Source: Desulfitibacter alkalitolerans DSM 16504 (lineage in GTDB: Bacteria; Bacillota; DSM-16504; Desulfitibacterales; Desulfitibacteraceae). From it: 56,890 nucleotides of DNA. Below the pieces are notes generated by a model. That model ran no database searches and was not told where the DNA came from. It saw only the letters and a list, made by a program, of their open reading frames with translations. Below, one piece after another: positions 19,485 to 29,070 of this stretch (position 1 is the first letter of the stretch; each line of letters opens with the position of its first letter). A program made the translations under genes and the position numbers. Location of the stretch: assembly GCF_000620305.1 (NCBI RefSeq), contig NZ_KK211105.1:190812-247701 (forward strand). The letters run 5' to 3'.

Positions 19485-21395
19485 ATGTTAATGGAATTAT
19501 TAAGCAGGCTTCCTTTAAAGGACTGCGATAGAATACTAGTCTATGATATAGATAATCTCTTTCAAGATGAGATGATTATTCAGGAGGTAATGGATAATGG
19601 TTTTGACATTATCCATTATGAAGACCCTGAAGTCTTTCGTTATTCTTATGAGAAAGATATCAAAAACCATGAAAACATGAGTAAATACATGGTCTTAGTA
19701 AAGAGTGAGATTTATGTTCCCTACGATATACTAGAACAGTTCTATCATGAAAGGGTTTCCCTGAGAGATATTTTTCCAAAACTAAGTTACACAGTAGTAA
19801 AAGAAATTTATGTAGACTGCATAGATCGTCTCTACAAAGTGTATCAAAGTTATAGCGGTCAAGAACTTGGTGATAATGGTACCAGGGACTATGTCCTAAA
19901 ATCTGTTTATGGTATCTATGTTGAATTAATTGAAGACTTTATGACACTAGTAAAGCAGCTTACATCTATCTACTATCAAGGGCTGTCCATACCTCATGTT
20001 ATTGGTAAGCATCTTATAGAAGAATTAGAGGAAGACCACAGAATTAGAGAATATCCATTACACAAATTAATAGATGGACCGCATAGCTTTTTCCAGTTTG
20101 TTCAAAGTCAATGGAATCTATATGTGGAGAGCATTAAAAATCCTGTTTGTAAAGAGAAGTTAGTAATTGATTTTGAAAGTCATGAAATAAGAGTATATAT
20201 GGATAATTTGTTCCAGGAGGATTATTTATACCCAGTAAAAGTTAATGAAGCCTATGATGTCCCTGTGTGGATGGAAGCTGGTGTTCAATATGACACAGCC
20301 CAGGGACTAAGGAATACCATGCAGGATAAGCTGCTGATTACCGAGAGTAAGCTTCACAGAGCCCAAAGTTACAAGGATTGGTTTGTCATTAGCCAATTAT
20401 GGAGTGACATTCTAGTTTTATTCCATGATCATAACCTGGATTATTATTTTGCAGCAGATTTCAGTAAACTGAAGAAAAAGCTGGTATCTGGATTTAAAGA
20501 ATGGATGGCGGCAAATTATAACAAGCTTCACTCTCTGTCCTACATAAAGACCCCTGTAGTAGTAAATAAAATTCCCTGGCATCTAGAAAGTCAGATTAGG
20601 CGAAAAGGCCTTAACAAAATTGCGTTAATTGTAATGGACGGCATGTCCTTGGATGACTGGAAGGTTATGAAGTCTACAATGGCAGATGGATTAAGTTTTA
20701 ATGAAAATTTAACCTTTGCCTGGGTACCAACAGTGACTTCTTTTTCTAGACAGGCCATTTTTTCAGGGGAAATTCCAGCTCACTTTGAAGATACTGTATT
20801 TTCAACAAACTACGATGAGAAGCATTGGAAAAAGTTTTGGATTGAAAAGGGGTACAGGGATAATAGTATTGCATATATAAGAAACATTAGAACACTAAAG
20901 GAGGACGGATTAACTAACCTAGTAGAAAACGACAGGTTGAAAATACTTGCAGTTGTCATTAATGCCGTGGATAATATCCTGCATAATGCACAGCTTTCCA
21001 CAAAGGAAACATACAACAGCATAAAGTTTTGGGCTCAAACAGTTGGTTTTGAAGGCCTGCTAAAAAAGCTGCTGGATAAAGATTATGAGGTTTTCATTGC
21101 CTCTGATCATGGTAATATTGAAAGCACGGGAATTGGTACTCCCAAGGAAGGTTTAGCCGTAGATACCGCAGGCCAAAGGGTAAGGGTGTATGACTATGCC
21201 TTTAACAGTGATAAAATTATGAAGGACTACGATACATATCTATGGAAGGGAATGGGCCTGCCAAAAAAGTATCACTATTTCCTATGTAGTGAAAGCTTTT
21301 CATTCACAAAAAAAGAAGAGAAGATAATGTCCCATGGTGGTATATCAATTGAGGAAGTAATTGTACCGTTTATTCACATCAGAAAGGAAGATTAG
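19485..21395 (+). CDS. pglZ: BREX phosphatase-superfamily protein PglZ
   Basis: This 636-residue protein has a PglZ domain in its C-terminal half, with the metal-site segments of the alkaline phosphatase superfamily: LIVMDGMSLDDW near 380, PTVTSFSRQA near 414, ASDHGNIES near 538 and SHGGISIEEVIVPF near 615. PglZ is a core gene of every BREX type; its substrate is not known with certainty. ATG 19485 was chosen because GGAGAGG lies 5 bases upstream, although the frame stays open to 19404 inside brxHII. It is followed at once by brxA. Confidence 0.9.
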   Translation: MLMELLSRLPLKDCDRILVYDIDNLFQDEMIIQEVMDNGFDIIHYEDPEVFRYSYEKDIKNHENMSKYMVLVKSEIYVPYDILEQFYHERVSLRDIFPKLSYTVVKEIYVDCIDRLYKVYQSYSGQELGDNGTRDYVLKSVYGIYVELIEDFMTLVKQLTSIYYQGLSIPHVIGKHLIEELEEDHRIREYPLHKLIDGPHSFFQFVQSQWNLYVESIKNPVCKEKLVIDFESHEIRVYMDNLFQEDYLYPVKVNEAYDVPVWMEAGVQYDTAQGLRNTMQDKLLITESKLHRAQSYKDWFVISQLWSDILVLFHDHNLDYYFAADFSKLKKKLVSGFKEWMAANYNKLHSLSYIKTPVVVNKIPWHLESQIRRKGLNKIALIVMDGMSLDDWKVMKSTMADGLSFNENLTFAWVPTVTSFSRQAIFSGEIPAHFEDTVFSTNYDEKHWKKFWIEKGYRDNSIAYIRNIRTLKEDGLTNLVENDRLKILAVVINAVDNILHNAQLSTKETYNSIKFWAQTVGFEGLLKKLLDKDYEVFIASDHGNIESTGIGTPKEGLAVDTAGQRVRVYDYAFNSDKIMKDYDTYLWKGMGLPKKYHYFLCSESFSFTKKEEKIMSHGGISIEEVIVPFIHIRKED

Positions 21396-21396
21396 C

Positions 21397-22107
21397 TTGC
21401 TAAAAAGGGTAGGATTTGATAGACAGATAAAAAGAGAATGGCTGGATAAAACAGTAGAACTATTGATAAACAAAGAAGATTCTAAGGACATCAAAAATAT
21501 TTTGGACGGAATAGTTAAAGAAGATATAGCCAGTAATGATAATCGTAGAAAAGCCATAAGCATATTAATGCACAGCTGGATTAACGTAGAGACAGACCAC
21601 ATAGCCATAAGGAGTAAAGCATTAAAGCTCTGGGAAACGGGCAACAGCACTGAACGATTAGCTATCCATTGGTGCATGCTTTCACTGGCATATCCCCTCT
21701 TTTTTAATATTAGTGAAATTATAGGAAAACTGATTAACCTGCAGGATGAGTTTTCTTTAAATATGGTACGAAGAAGGGTCTATGATGTATGGGGAGAAAG
21801 AAGCACCTTGGACTATGCTATTAACCGTGTAGTATGGTCTATGAAAGACTGGGGAACTATTGGGCAAAATGGAAAGGTTGGCGAATACAAAAAGATTGAA
21901 AGAATTGTTATTGAAGATAAGGAAGTTCAGCTTTTGCTGCTGGAAGCCTATTTTATAGCATCGCAAAGGAGTAATATTCCATGTGCTGAATTAGAAATGA
22001 TTAATGCCTTATTCCCTTTTAAAACAGATATTACTATAAATGACTTACAGTCAAATCATCGCTTTAAAATAAACAACATGGGGAATAATTTGGTAGTTAG
22101 TTTATAA
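21397..22107 (+). CDS. brxA: BREX protein BrxA (DUF1819)
   Basis: This 236-residue basic, helical protein is the last gene of the operon, the position of brxA in type 3 BREX. BrxA proteins of about 200-250 residues are DUF1819 members reported to bind DNA. The family is recognised from the N-terminal LKRVGFDRQIKREWLDKTV stretch, the overall composition and the gene order. TTG 21397 is preferred because AGAAAGGAAG lies just upstream and it begins two bases after the pglZ TAG; the frame is open 12 codons further up. No terminator is visible between this gene and the Wadjet genes. Confidence 0.85.
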   Translation: MLKRVGFDRQIKREWLDKTVELLINKEDSKDIKNILDGIVKEDIASNDNRRKAISILMHSWINVETDHIAIRSKALKLWETGNSTERLAIHWCMLSLAYPLFFNISEIIGKLINLQDEFSLNMVRRRVYDVWGERSTLDYAINRVVWSMKDWGTIGQNGKVGEYKKIERIVIEDKEVQLLLLEAYFIASQRSNIPCAELEMINALFPFKTDITINDLQSNHRFKINNMGNNLVVSL

Positions 22108-22171
22108 CTTTAACTTTTGGGAACTATCTGTTTGCTTCTATGTAATACTAAGTGCCTTGGGGGAGTTTGTT

Positions 22172-23647
22172 ATGGACGAAAAGCTTTTTCAACAACTAAT
22201 TGAAGTAAATTATCTTACTACAGAAAATGCTTGGCGCTATCGGTCTATTCTGCGGTTTTTTTATGAACAACATGAAAGGTTGCGCCATTATTTATTCCCT
22301 GAGGAAGTCTATGTGCATTTAAAGAAAAATCCGTATTTTCATAAATATACTATGGAACAGCTCCAGCAGGATTTAAATCAACTGGTCGAGTGGAAAAATC
22401 TGATTCCTCGTCAGGACATGGGACGAGTTACTACAATTGAAGAGTTTAAGAGGAAAAAGTTTCGTTACCAGTGCACCCCTTACACAGTTGAGATTGAAAG
22501 AATGGTTGTTTCCCTTGAGGACAAAGGTGATGCGTTTGGAGGATCCTTGGAAAAGACCCTTTTTGATCGCCTGCTTAACTCGTTAATGAAAATTACTTCA
22601 AAAGAGGCAGTCAAGGATTTGCCTTTGGAAAACCTATTTAGTTTATGGGAAGAGATGTATGACAATTTTCGCAAGTTAGCAGAAAATGCTACAGATTATT
22701 TAGCACATTTAGAAAGTGAAAAAGTAGAAGAAATAATGATGACAGAAGCCTTTTTGGTATATAAAGACTCTGTTGCCAATTATCTGCGCAATTTCATGAC
22801 TTCTTTACAGAGAACAGCTTTTCGAATAGAATCCTTGATTGCAGAAACCCAACAGGATTCTATTAAAGAAGTGGCACAAAAGTTGGCCGAATATTATCTA
22901 AGCATACCTCGTTTAGAGGAAAAGGTAAGCAAAGAGATTCTGGTAGAGAAGTATCTAAACCAGTGGCAGAGTATATCAGCATGGTTTATGACCCAAGAAA
23001 GGCAGGAAAGTGACATGGCTTATTTACAGAAAGCCACTAATGAGACTATTCGGCGCATGACCCGTTTCGCCCAACGATTAGGAGAAAAACACCATAATTT
23101 TAAAAGCAGGCGTAAGGACTACCTTCACCTGGCAAATTGGTTTTACCGATGTAATACCATAAAAGAAGCTCACCTACTATCCTCTTATGTATTTGGATCT
23201 TTTCACACCCGACATTTGTATGCTGATGTCAAGAAAACTGAAGACATATATGCAGAAGTCTGGGACGAGCCACCTATCAAAGTGACCCTTAAACCACGCA
23301 TCCGGAACTATAGAGAAAAGACACGAACAGGCGCAATTATTAGTCGTAAAAAGGAAAAGGAAGAAACAATGGAAGTATTTATGCAAGAAAGGGAGGCAGA
23401 GCAAAGGTTAATTGACCAAGTGGTCAATAACGATAAGATAGATTTAAAGAATATTACTTCTAAAGATCCTTATATACGTAAAACACTACTGAATTGGATC
23501 GGAAAGTGCATGGGAAGTAAGGATATGATGGCTAAAACAGAAAATGGCCGCACAATTAAACTGGTACAGGTAAGTTGTAAAGAAGTCACTCTAGAATGGA
23601 ATGATGGGGTTATTAAAATACCAGATTTTCAGATAGAATTTCTATAG
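22172..23647 (+). CDS. jetA: Wadjet JetA (DUF2397/TIGR02677), kleisin-like subunit
   Basis: This 491-residue, mostly helical protein is the first gene of a four-gene Wadjet operon. Its opening (LIEVNYLTTENAWRYRSILRFFYEQHE) and length match the TIGR02677/DUF2397 family, the MukF-like kleisin that bridges the SMC heads. ATG 22172 follows GGGGGAG with a 6-base gap; an in-frame TTG at 22157 overlaps that ribosome binding site and was not used. The gene begins 64 bases after brxA. The family arrangement corresponds to what I remember as Wadjet type II; the subtype number should be treated as less certain than the system itself. Confidence 0.88.
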   Translation: MDEKLFQQLIEVNYLTTENAWRYRSILRFFYEQHERLRHYLFPEEVYVHLKKNPYFHKYTMEQLQQDLNQLVEWKNLIPRQDMGRVTTIEEFKRKKFRYQCTPYTVEIERMVVSLEDKGDAFGGSLEKTLFDRLLNSLMKITSKEAVKDLPLENLFSLWEEMYDNFRKLAENATDYLAHLESEKVEEIMMTEAFLVYKDSVANYLRNFMTSLQRTAFRIESLIAETQQDSIKEVAQKLAEYYLSIPRLEEKVSKEILVEKYLNQWQSISAWFMTQERQESDMAYLQKATNETIRRMTRFAQRLGEKHHNFKSRRKDYLHLANWFYRCNTIKEAHLLSSYVFGSFHTRHLYADVKKTEDIYAEVWDEPPIKVTLKPRIRNYREKTRTGAIISRKKEKEETMEVFMQEREAEQRLIDQVVNNDKIDLKNITSKDPYIRKTLLNWIGKCMGSKDMMAKTENGRTIKLVQVSCKEVTLEWNDGVIKIPDFQIEFL

Positions 23648-23674
23648 GTTTGAACCTATAAAGTTGGTGAGTTA

Positions 23675-24865
23675 ATGAAGCAGGAAAATAGACGACAAGA
23701 ATTTGATGAAACTGCCAAGGAGGCATCTCAGTATCTGTTGGAACAGTTTTGGATTCTGAGAGATGAACAACCAGAAATATATCAGATGGTACGTGAAAGA
23801 GAGCATGCTCTTCGAGCCTATTTTATGGACAAATTAGGTCTTCATTTAATTGTTCATAGATATTTTGCTAAACTGGAGAAGATTCCAGCTGAACCTGAGG
23901 TATGGATGGGTATTGATGCTTTTAAGGAAGTAAAAGACTACAGCATACTATGCTGTCTCTTGGCTTTTCTAGAAGGTAAAAATGTTGATGAGCAATTCCT
24001 TTTATCTGATTTATGTGAAGAACTCCAAAGCCTATTTCCTGGGGAAGAAGGTCTTGATTGGACTCATTATGAACATCGGAAGTCATTGGTTAGGGTGTTA
24101 CAACTGGCTGCAGATTTGGGTGTAGTAAAGCTTGTAGATGGTGATATTTCTGGATTCAGTTATGCCGAAACTTATGAGGTTTTATATGAGGTCCCTGTGG
24201 TTAGTCGTTATTTTATGCGATCTTATCCAAAGGACTTACATAGGCTAAATAGCAAAGAAGAGTTATTTAAATCAGAATGGGATGGAAACGACGAAAATTC
24301 TGGTGTAAGTAGACGACATAGGGTCTACCGCCAGCTTTTTCTTTCCCCTGTTATGTATTCTGCGGGCTCAAATGACCAGGACTTTATTTATTTGCGAAAC
24401 TTTCGTAATCGTATTTTGGAAGACCTTGAAAAACATACTGATTTCCAATTTGAGCTCTATCGTAATACGGCATTATTATCTATGCCAGAGAGAAAGGCTA
24501 GATTGACACTTTTCCCTGAGAATAAAGCAATAGCAGATATTGCTCTACAGTTTGGGGGGTATGTTAGGGAGCGCCAGCAAATAGATGAAATACCACTCCA
24601 ATATGATGGATCCTTTTATATAATGCCAGCAGATTATGAAAAATGGATAGTAGTTTTAAAAGAACGTTTTGGAAAAGGGTGGAGTAAGCAGTATAGAGAG
24701 GCTTTGATATCAGAAATAGCTAAAGATCTTTTAGAATACATGGTTAGCTGGAAAATGGCGTCTAAGGATAAAGAGACCAAGGTTATTTCTTTACACCCAT
24801 TACTGGTGCGTATTGTAGGAGTTTATCCTGAGGACTTTGATGAGGCAGGTGCTTGCAATGGTTAA
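23675..24865 (+). CDS. jetB: Wadjet JetB (DUF2398/TIGR02678), MukE-like subunit
   Basis: This 396-residue protein lies between the kleisin and the SMC gene. Signature stretches are an ALRAYFMDKLGLHLIVHRYFAKL motif near residues 46-68 and a winged-helix-rich centre (CLLAFLEGKNVDEQFLLSDL). DUF2398 proteins are the MukE/KITE-like dimer of Wadjet complexes. The coding end overlaps jetC by 8 bases (ATGGTTAA), a sign of tight co-translation. No internal damage was seen. Confidence 0.87.
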   Translation: MKQENRRQEFDETAKEASQYLLEQFWILRDEQPEIYQMVREREHALRAYFMDKLGLHLIVHRYFAKLEKIPAEPEVWMGIDAFKEVKDYSILCCLLAFLEGKNVDEQFLLSDLCEELQSLFPGEEGLDWTHYEHRKSLVRVLQLAADLGVVKLVDGDISGFSYAETYEVLYEVPVVSRYFMRSYPKDLHRLNSKEELFKSEWDGNDENSGVSRRHRVYRQLFLSPVMYSAGSNDQDFIYLRNFRNRILEDLEKHTDFQFELYRNTALLSMPERKARLTLFPENKAIADIALQFGGYVRERQQIDEIPLQYDGSFYIMPADYEKWIVVLKERFGKGWSKQYREALISEIAKDLLEYMVSWKMASKDKETKVISLHPLLVRIVGVYPEDFDEAGACNG

Positions 24866-27800
24866 TAACGAAATGAGATGGCAGCTGAACAGAGCTGGAC
24901 TTGTAAACTTTTGGTATTACGATGAGGAGGATTTCTATTTTTCCGATGGAAAGCTGCTTCTTAGGGGCAGCAACGGTTCTGGTAAATCTGTCACAATGCA
25001 GAGTCTCATTCCTGTTCTATTAGATGGTCGTAAAGCACCTGATAGGTTAGATCCCTTCGGTTCCAGATCCAGAAAAATGGAGGATTATCTGTTAGGTGAG
25101 AAAGATGTTGTAAATAGAGACGAACGGACTGGTTACCTATATTTAGAATACAAGCGCAAGGGGCTTGAGCAGTTTATTACAACAGGTATAGGATTACGAG
25201 CTAAGCGCCACAGCCCTATGGATTTCTGGGGTTTTATTATACAGGATAACAGAAGAATTGGCCATCAGCTGCAGCTTTACAATATTGAATATAGTGGGGA
25301 AGATGGCAAGGAAGTAAAAGTTCCATTATCTCGTCAGGAATTAGAAAACCGAATAGGCCAGGGAGGACGATTAGTTCGCGGACAAGGGGAATACATGGAA
25401 CTAGTTAACAAATACATATTTGGTTTTGAATCAATTGAGGCTTATGAGGAACTAATCAAGCTTTTGATTCAATTGAGGAGCCCCAAACTTTCTAAGGACT
25501 TTAGGCCTACAGTAATTTATGATATCCTAAATGAATCTTTGCCCGCCCTTTCTGATGAAGAACTTAGACCTTTGTCCGATACCATAGAGAATATGGATCA
25601 GACAAAGCAGCAGTTGGACCAGCTTCAAAGAGACCAACAGTCATTAAAAAGATTGTGCCGCCAGTATGATAAATATAACCAGGTTGTGCTTGCTGAAAAG
25701 GCTGACGGCTTTATTAAGACAGATAGAGATTTGCGTAAAATTCAGAAGGAAAAAGAAAAACTCGCTACAGAACTATCTGAGCACGAACGTCAACATGAAA
25801 AATGTGACAATAAACTAAAAGAACTTGATATAGAAAAGCAAGCATTAGAAGCAGAAGCCAATGCTCTGAACAAGCATGCTGTCTTTGATGCTGAAAAAGA
25901 ACGAATTAGTTTGGAAGAAGTTATTTCACAGATGGAAGAACAACGGCAGCAGAAAGATAATACCCTTACACATAAGCTATCCAAGGAAACTGAGCTGCGA
26001 AAAAGAATCGACAAGGAAGAAGAAAGCACTGCTGGTTTTGAAAAGGAAATAAATGACATTCTCATAGATCTAGAACATGAAGGGGAGGAAGCAAAATTTC
26101 AGGAACATGAAACGGCAGCTACTGAGTTTAAGGAGAACTACAAACAAGAATTTTACTTTGAACTTTGGAAAAAGGAAAGCAAGGAGTATCTTAGGAAGCT
26201 AGAGACTGTCTTGAAAGTTCTTCAGGAAGAGACTAGGGCGATGAATAGGTACCAGGATACAGACAGAGAAGTTGGGGAAGCCCAAAAAGAGTTAGATAGG
26301 CTGCGACAGGAAGAAAAGAAATGGTATAACTATTTCGAAGAAGAAAGAGAAAAGCTCCTAGCAAACATTCACCAATGGTTAAAGGCAAATAAGGAACTTA
26401 TAATGACTGATGAGGAAATTTTAAAACTCATTCGAGCCTTTACTAATCTGTATGAAGAATACTCTTTTGAAGAAGCACGGAGTCCTATGTTTCAAGCCAA
26501 ACAGCGCAGTTTAAACAGTATTGAGAAGGAAAAAATTGAGCTAAGTCATAAGATCGGAGAGAAAGAAAAGGAAAAAGGCAGAATTGAAAATGAAATAAGT
26601 GAATGGAAAAACAAGAAAGATCCAGAGCCAGAACGTCATTTGGATACTATGAAATATAGGATTCAGCTTGAAGAAGCAAAAGTTCCTTATCTACCGTTTT
26701 TTGCAGCTGTGGAATTTAAGGCGGATGTTCCCTTGGAAATTAGAGAACGTCTTGAAGGTGCTATTGCCTGTATGGGATTATTAGATACATTAATTATACC
26801 TGAAAAATACACCAAGAGACTAGTTGAACATGATAAGGTTTTCAAACCAAAACCCCATATACTTGCTCATACTTTGGCAGACTACCTATATCCCACTCCT
26901 ATGGAGGGTGATAACAGAGTAACAGCTGAAGATATTGACGGTGTACTTAGGAGCATTTTAGTAGGGGAAGCACAAGGTGAAGCAACTGCTGCAGCATTGG
27001 ATAAAAATGGTCACTATTGTATATCTTTGCTAAAGGGACATGCACCACGAGAGGAACAGGCAATTTACATTGGTAAGGAAGCAAGACTTCGTTATCGAAG
27101 GCAGGTTATAGCTCGTTTGACAGATGAGCTAGCAATGGTGATGAGAGAGCTTGATGCTTTAGGCATAAATCAAAATGTTTTAAAAGTTCGAGAAATGAAG
27201 CTGGAGGATGAATATTCATCCTTTCCAATGGATACGGATACCAGATATGCATTTAATACATATCTGGACTTAAAGCGGAATGTAAAAAATCAAATTGGTG
27301 TAGTAGAGAAAGTGAATGAAAAGCTAAAGCAGGATTTAGATAAGCTTAATGAAATTAAGGAAATATTACGTAATTTGGTCATTGGCATGCCCTTGTCACC
27401 GAAGGAAGAAGTATATGTAGATGCGTTGGAACATATGAAAGAATACTTATCCTATCTCCAAAGCCTTGAGATTTCCTATCAAAAATATTTAAATGGTGTC
27501 AAACTTTTAGCCCAGTCTAGAGAAAATCTGAATGGTATAGAATTGGATGTTGATGAGCTTAAAGGTGAGCTTAATATTCTGCAAGGTAAATTAGAGATTA
27601 ATAATAGGCAGCTTGGAGAAGTATTTAAAAAGCTCCAGGAGCTAGGTGCAGAAGAGATTAGAGAAGAAATCAACAGGGTGGAAAAGCGACTTAAGGAAAT
27701 ACCCAAAGAAATGATTGAAATGACAGAAAAAAAGACCAATGCTTACAATGCAATCGGAACTCTTAATAAAGATATAGGGGATAAAGACCATAGAATTCAA

Positions 27801-29042
27801 ATAATAAAAGAACTACATCAGATTTGGGAAAAGGTGTTTTTAGAAGAAGTAAGTTTAAATCTAATAAAAGATAAGAATCTTCTTTTCACCGAGAAGGAGG
27901 ACAATCCTTTAAAATATGCCGGCAGATTATTACAAAAAGTTGGCCATTTACTGCAGGAATCAGATAGAGAAAAGGTTTCCGATAGCTTGCATAAAACTTT
28001 TCATCAAGAACATGGAATTTTGGTGGAATATCGTCCATCCCAGGATGTGATTTGTGAATTAAAGATTAATACTGACGAGCTTTCATGGCAAACAGATGAT
28101 GATACCATACAACTGAAGTTTAAGCAGCTTGCTCAGACGTCACGTCGATTTCAACTGATGTTAGAATATGCTGGGAAAAGGGTAAGCCCATACTTTGTAC
28201 TTGAAGAAATGAATAATGATATAGAGCTGCAAGAGACTATCCTTAGCAAAAAGGATCGGGAACTCTATGAAGAGATTATTTTGCACAGTGTTGGTAGGAT
28301 AATTCGTTCACGCATCTACAGGGCAGAAAAATGGGTTAGTCAGATTGATGATCTAATGGCAATAAGAGATACATCAAACGGCTTAACCTTTTCACTGAAA
28401 TGGAAGCCAAGAACGGCAGAAAGAGAAGAAGAATTGGATACCTTAGAACTGGTTGAAATCCTAAGGAGAGATTCTCGGCTTCTTGGGGGGAATGATATTG
28501 ACCGGGTCACCAGGCATTTTCGTTCGCAGATTGAGAGAGCCAAAGAGTCTATGATTGAGAAGGGGTTTGGTGAAACGTTACACCAGGTCATAAAAGAGAT
28601 GTTGGATTATAGACGTTGGTTTTCCTTTACCCTCTACTATAAGAAAGCAGGGGAGACAAAGAAAGAACTTACAAATCATGTTTTTTTCACCTTTAGTGGT
28701 GGTGAAAAGGCTATGGCAATGTATATACCACTTTTTTCAGCTGCTTATTCCCGTTACTTGGAGGCTAAAGATGATGCCCCATTTATTATCTCCTTAGATG
28801 AAGCTTTTGCAGGAGTGGATGAGCAGAATATTCGGGATATGTTTGACTTGGCAGAGAGTCTCGGCTTTAACTATATTATTAACTCTCAATCACTTTGGGG
28901 CGATTATGATACAGTACCTGCCTTATCAATTAATGAACTTGTTCGACCTCAAAATGCCCCTTATGTCACAGTAATTAGATACTATTGGAATGGCAAAGTT
29001 AGGCGAATATTGAGACCGCAAGAGGAATTACCTACAGATTAG
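24858..29042 (+). CDS. jetC: Wadjet JetC (TIGR02680), SMC-like ATPase
   Basis: This 1394-residue SMC/MukB-like ATPase is the loop-extruding motor of the Wadjet complex. The N-terminal head has Walker A LRGSNGSGKSVTMQS near residue 37. Long coiled coils with heptad charge patterns occupy about 250-600 and 780-1000, separated by a hinge-like globular region near 600-760. The C-terminal head carries the ABC signature FSGGEKAMAMY near 1278 and Walker B ISLDEAFAGVD near 1308. ATG 24858 is preferred to upstream TTG/ATG codons because GAGGCAGGTG precedes it and it overlaps the jetB stop. All ATPase motifs are intact. Confidence 0.93.
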   Translation: MVNNEMRWQLNRAGLVNFWYYDEEDFYFSDGKLLLRGSNGSGKSVTMQSLIPVLLDGRKAPDRLDPFGSRSRKMEDYLLGEKDVVNRDERTGYLYLEYKRKGLEQFITTGIGLRAKRHSPMDFWGFIIQDNRRIGHQLQLYNIEYSGEDGKEVKVPLSRQELENRIGQGGRLVRGQGEYMELVNKYIFGFESIEAYEELIKLLIQLRSPKLSKDFRPTVIYDILNESLPALSDEELRPLSDTIENMDQTKQQLDQLQRDQQSLKRLCRQYDKYNQVVLAEKADGFIKTDRDLRKIQKEKEKLATELSEHERQHEKCDNKLKELDIEKQALEAEANALNKHAVFDAEKERISLEEVISQMEEQRQQKDNTLTHKLSKETELRKRIDKEEESTAGFEKEINDILIDLEHEGEEAKFQEHETAATEFKENYKQEFYFELWKKESKEYLRKLETVLKVLQEETRAMNRYQDTDREVGEAQKELDRLRQEEKKWYNYFEEEREKLLANIHQWLKANKELIMTDEEILKLIRAFTNLYEEYSFEEARSPMFQAKQRSLNSIEKEKIELSHKIGEKEKEKGRIENEISEWKNKKDPEPERHLDTMKYRIQLEEAKVPYLPFFAAVEFKADVPLEIRERLEGAIACMGLLDTLIIPEKYTKRLVEHDKVFKPKPHILAHTLADYLYPTPMEGDNRVTAEDIDGVLRSILVGEAQGEATAAALDKNGHYCISLLKGHAPREEQAIYIGKEARLRYRRQVIARLTDELAMVMRELDALGINQNVLKVREMKLEDEYSSFPMDTDTRYAFNTYLDLKRNVKNQIGVVEKVNEKLKQDLDKLNEIKEILRNLVIGMPLSPKEEVYVDALEHMKEYLSYLQSLEISYQKYLNGVKLLAQSRENLNGIELDVDELKGELNILQGKLEINNRQLGEVFKKLQELGAEEIREEINRVEKRLKEIPKEMIEMTEKKTNAYNAIGTLNKDIGDKDHRIQIIKELHQIWEKVFLEEVSLNLIKDKNLLFTEKEDNPLKYAGRLLQKVGHLLQESDREKVSDSLHKTFHQEHGILVEYRPSQDVICELKINTDELSWQTDDDTIQLKFKQLAQTSRRFQLMLEYAGKRVSPYFVLEEMNNDIELQETILSKKDRELYEEIILHSVGRIIRSRIYRAEKWVSQIDDLMAIRDTSNGLTFSLKWKPRTAEREEELDTLELVEILRRDSRLLGGNDIDRVTRHFRSQIERAKESMIEKGFGETLHQVIKEMLDYRRWFSFTLYYKKAGETKKELTNHVFFTFSGGEKAMAMYIPLFSAAYSRYLEAKDDAPFIISLDEAFAGVDEQNIRDMFDLAESLGFNYIINSQSLWGDYDTVPALSINELVRPQNAPYVTVIRYYWNGKVRRILRPQEELPTD

Positions 29043-29070
29043 TCTTGTATAAGATGTTGTGGAGGTCATT

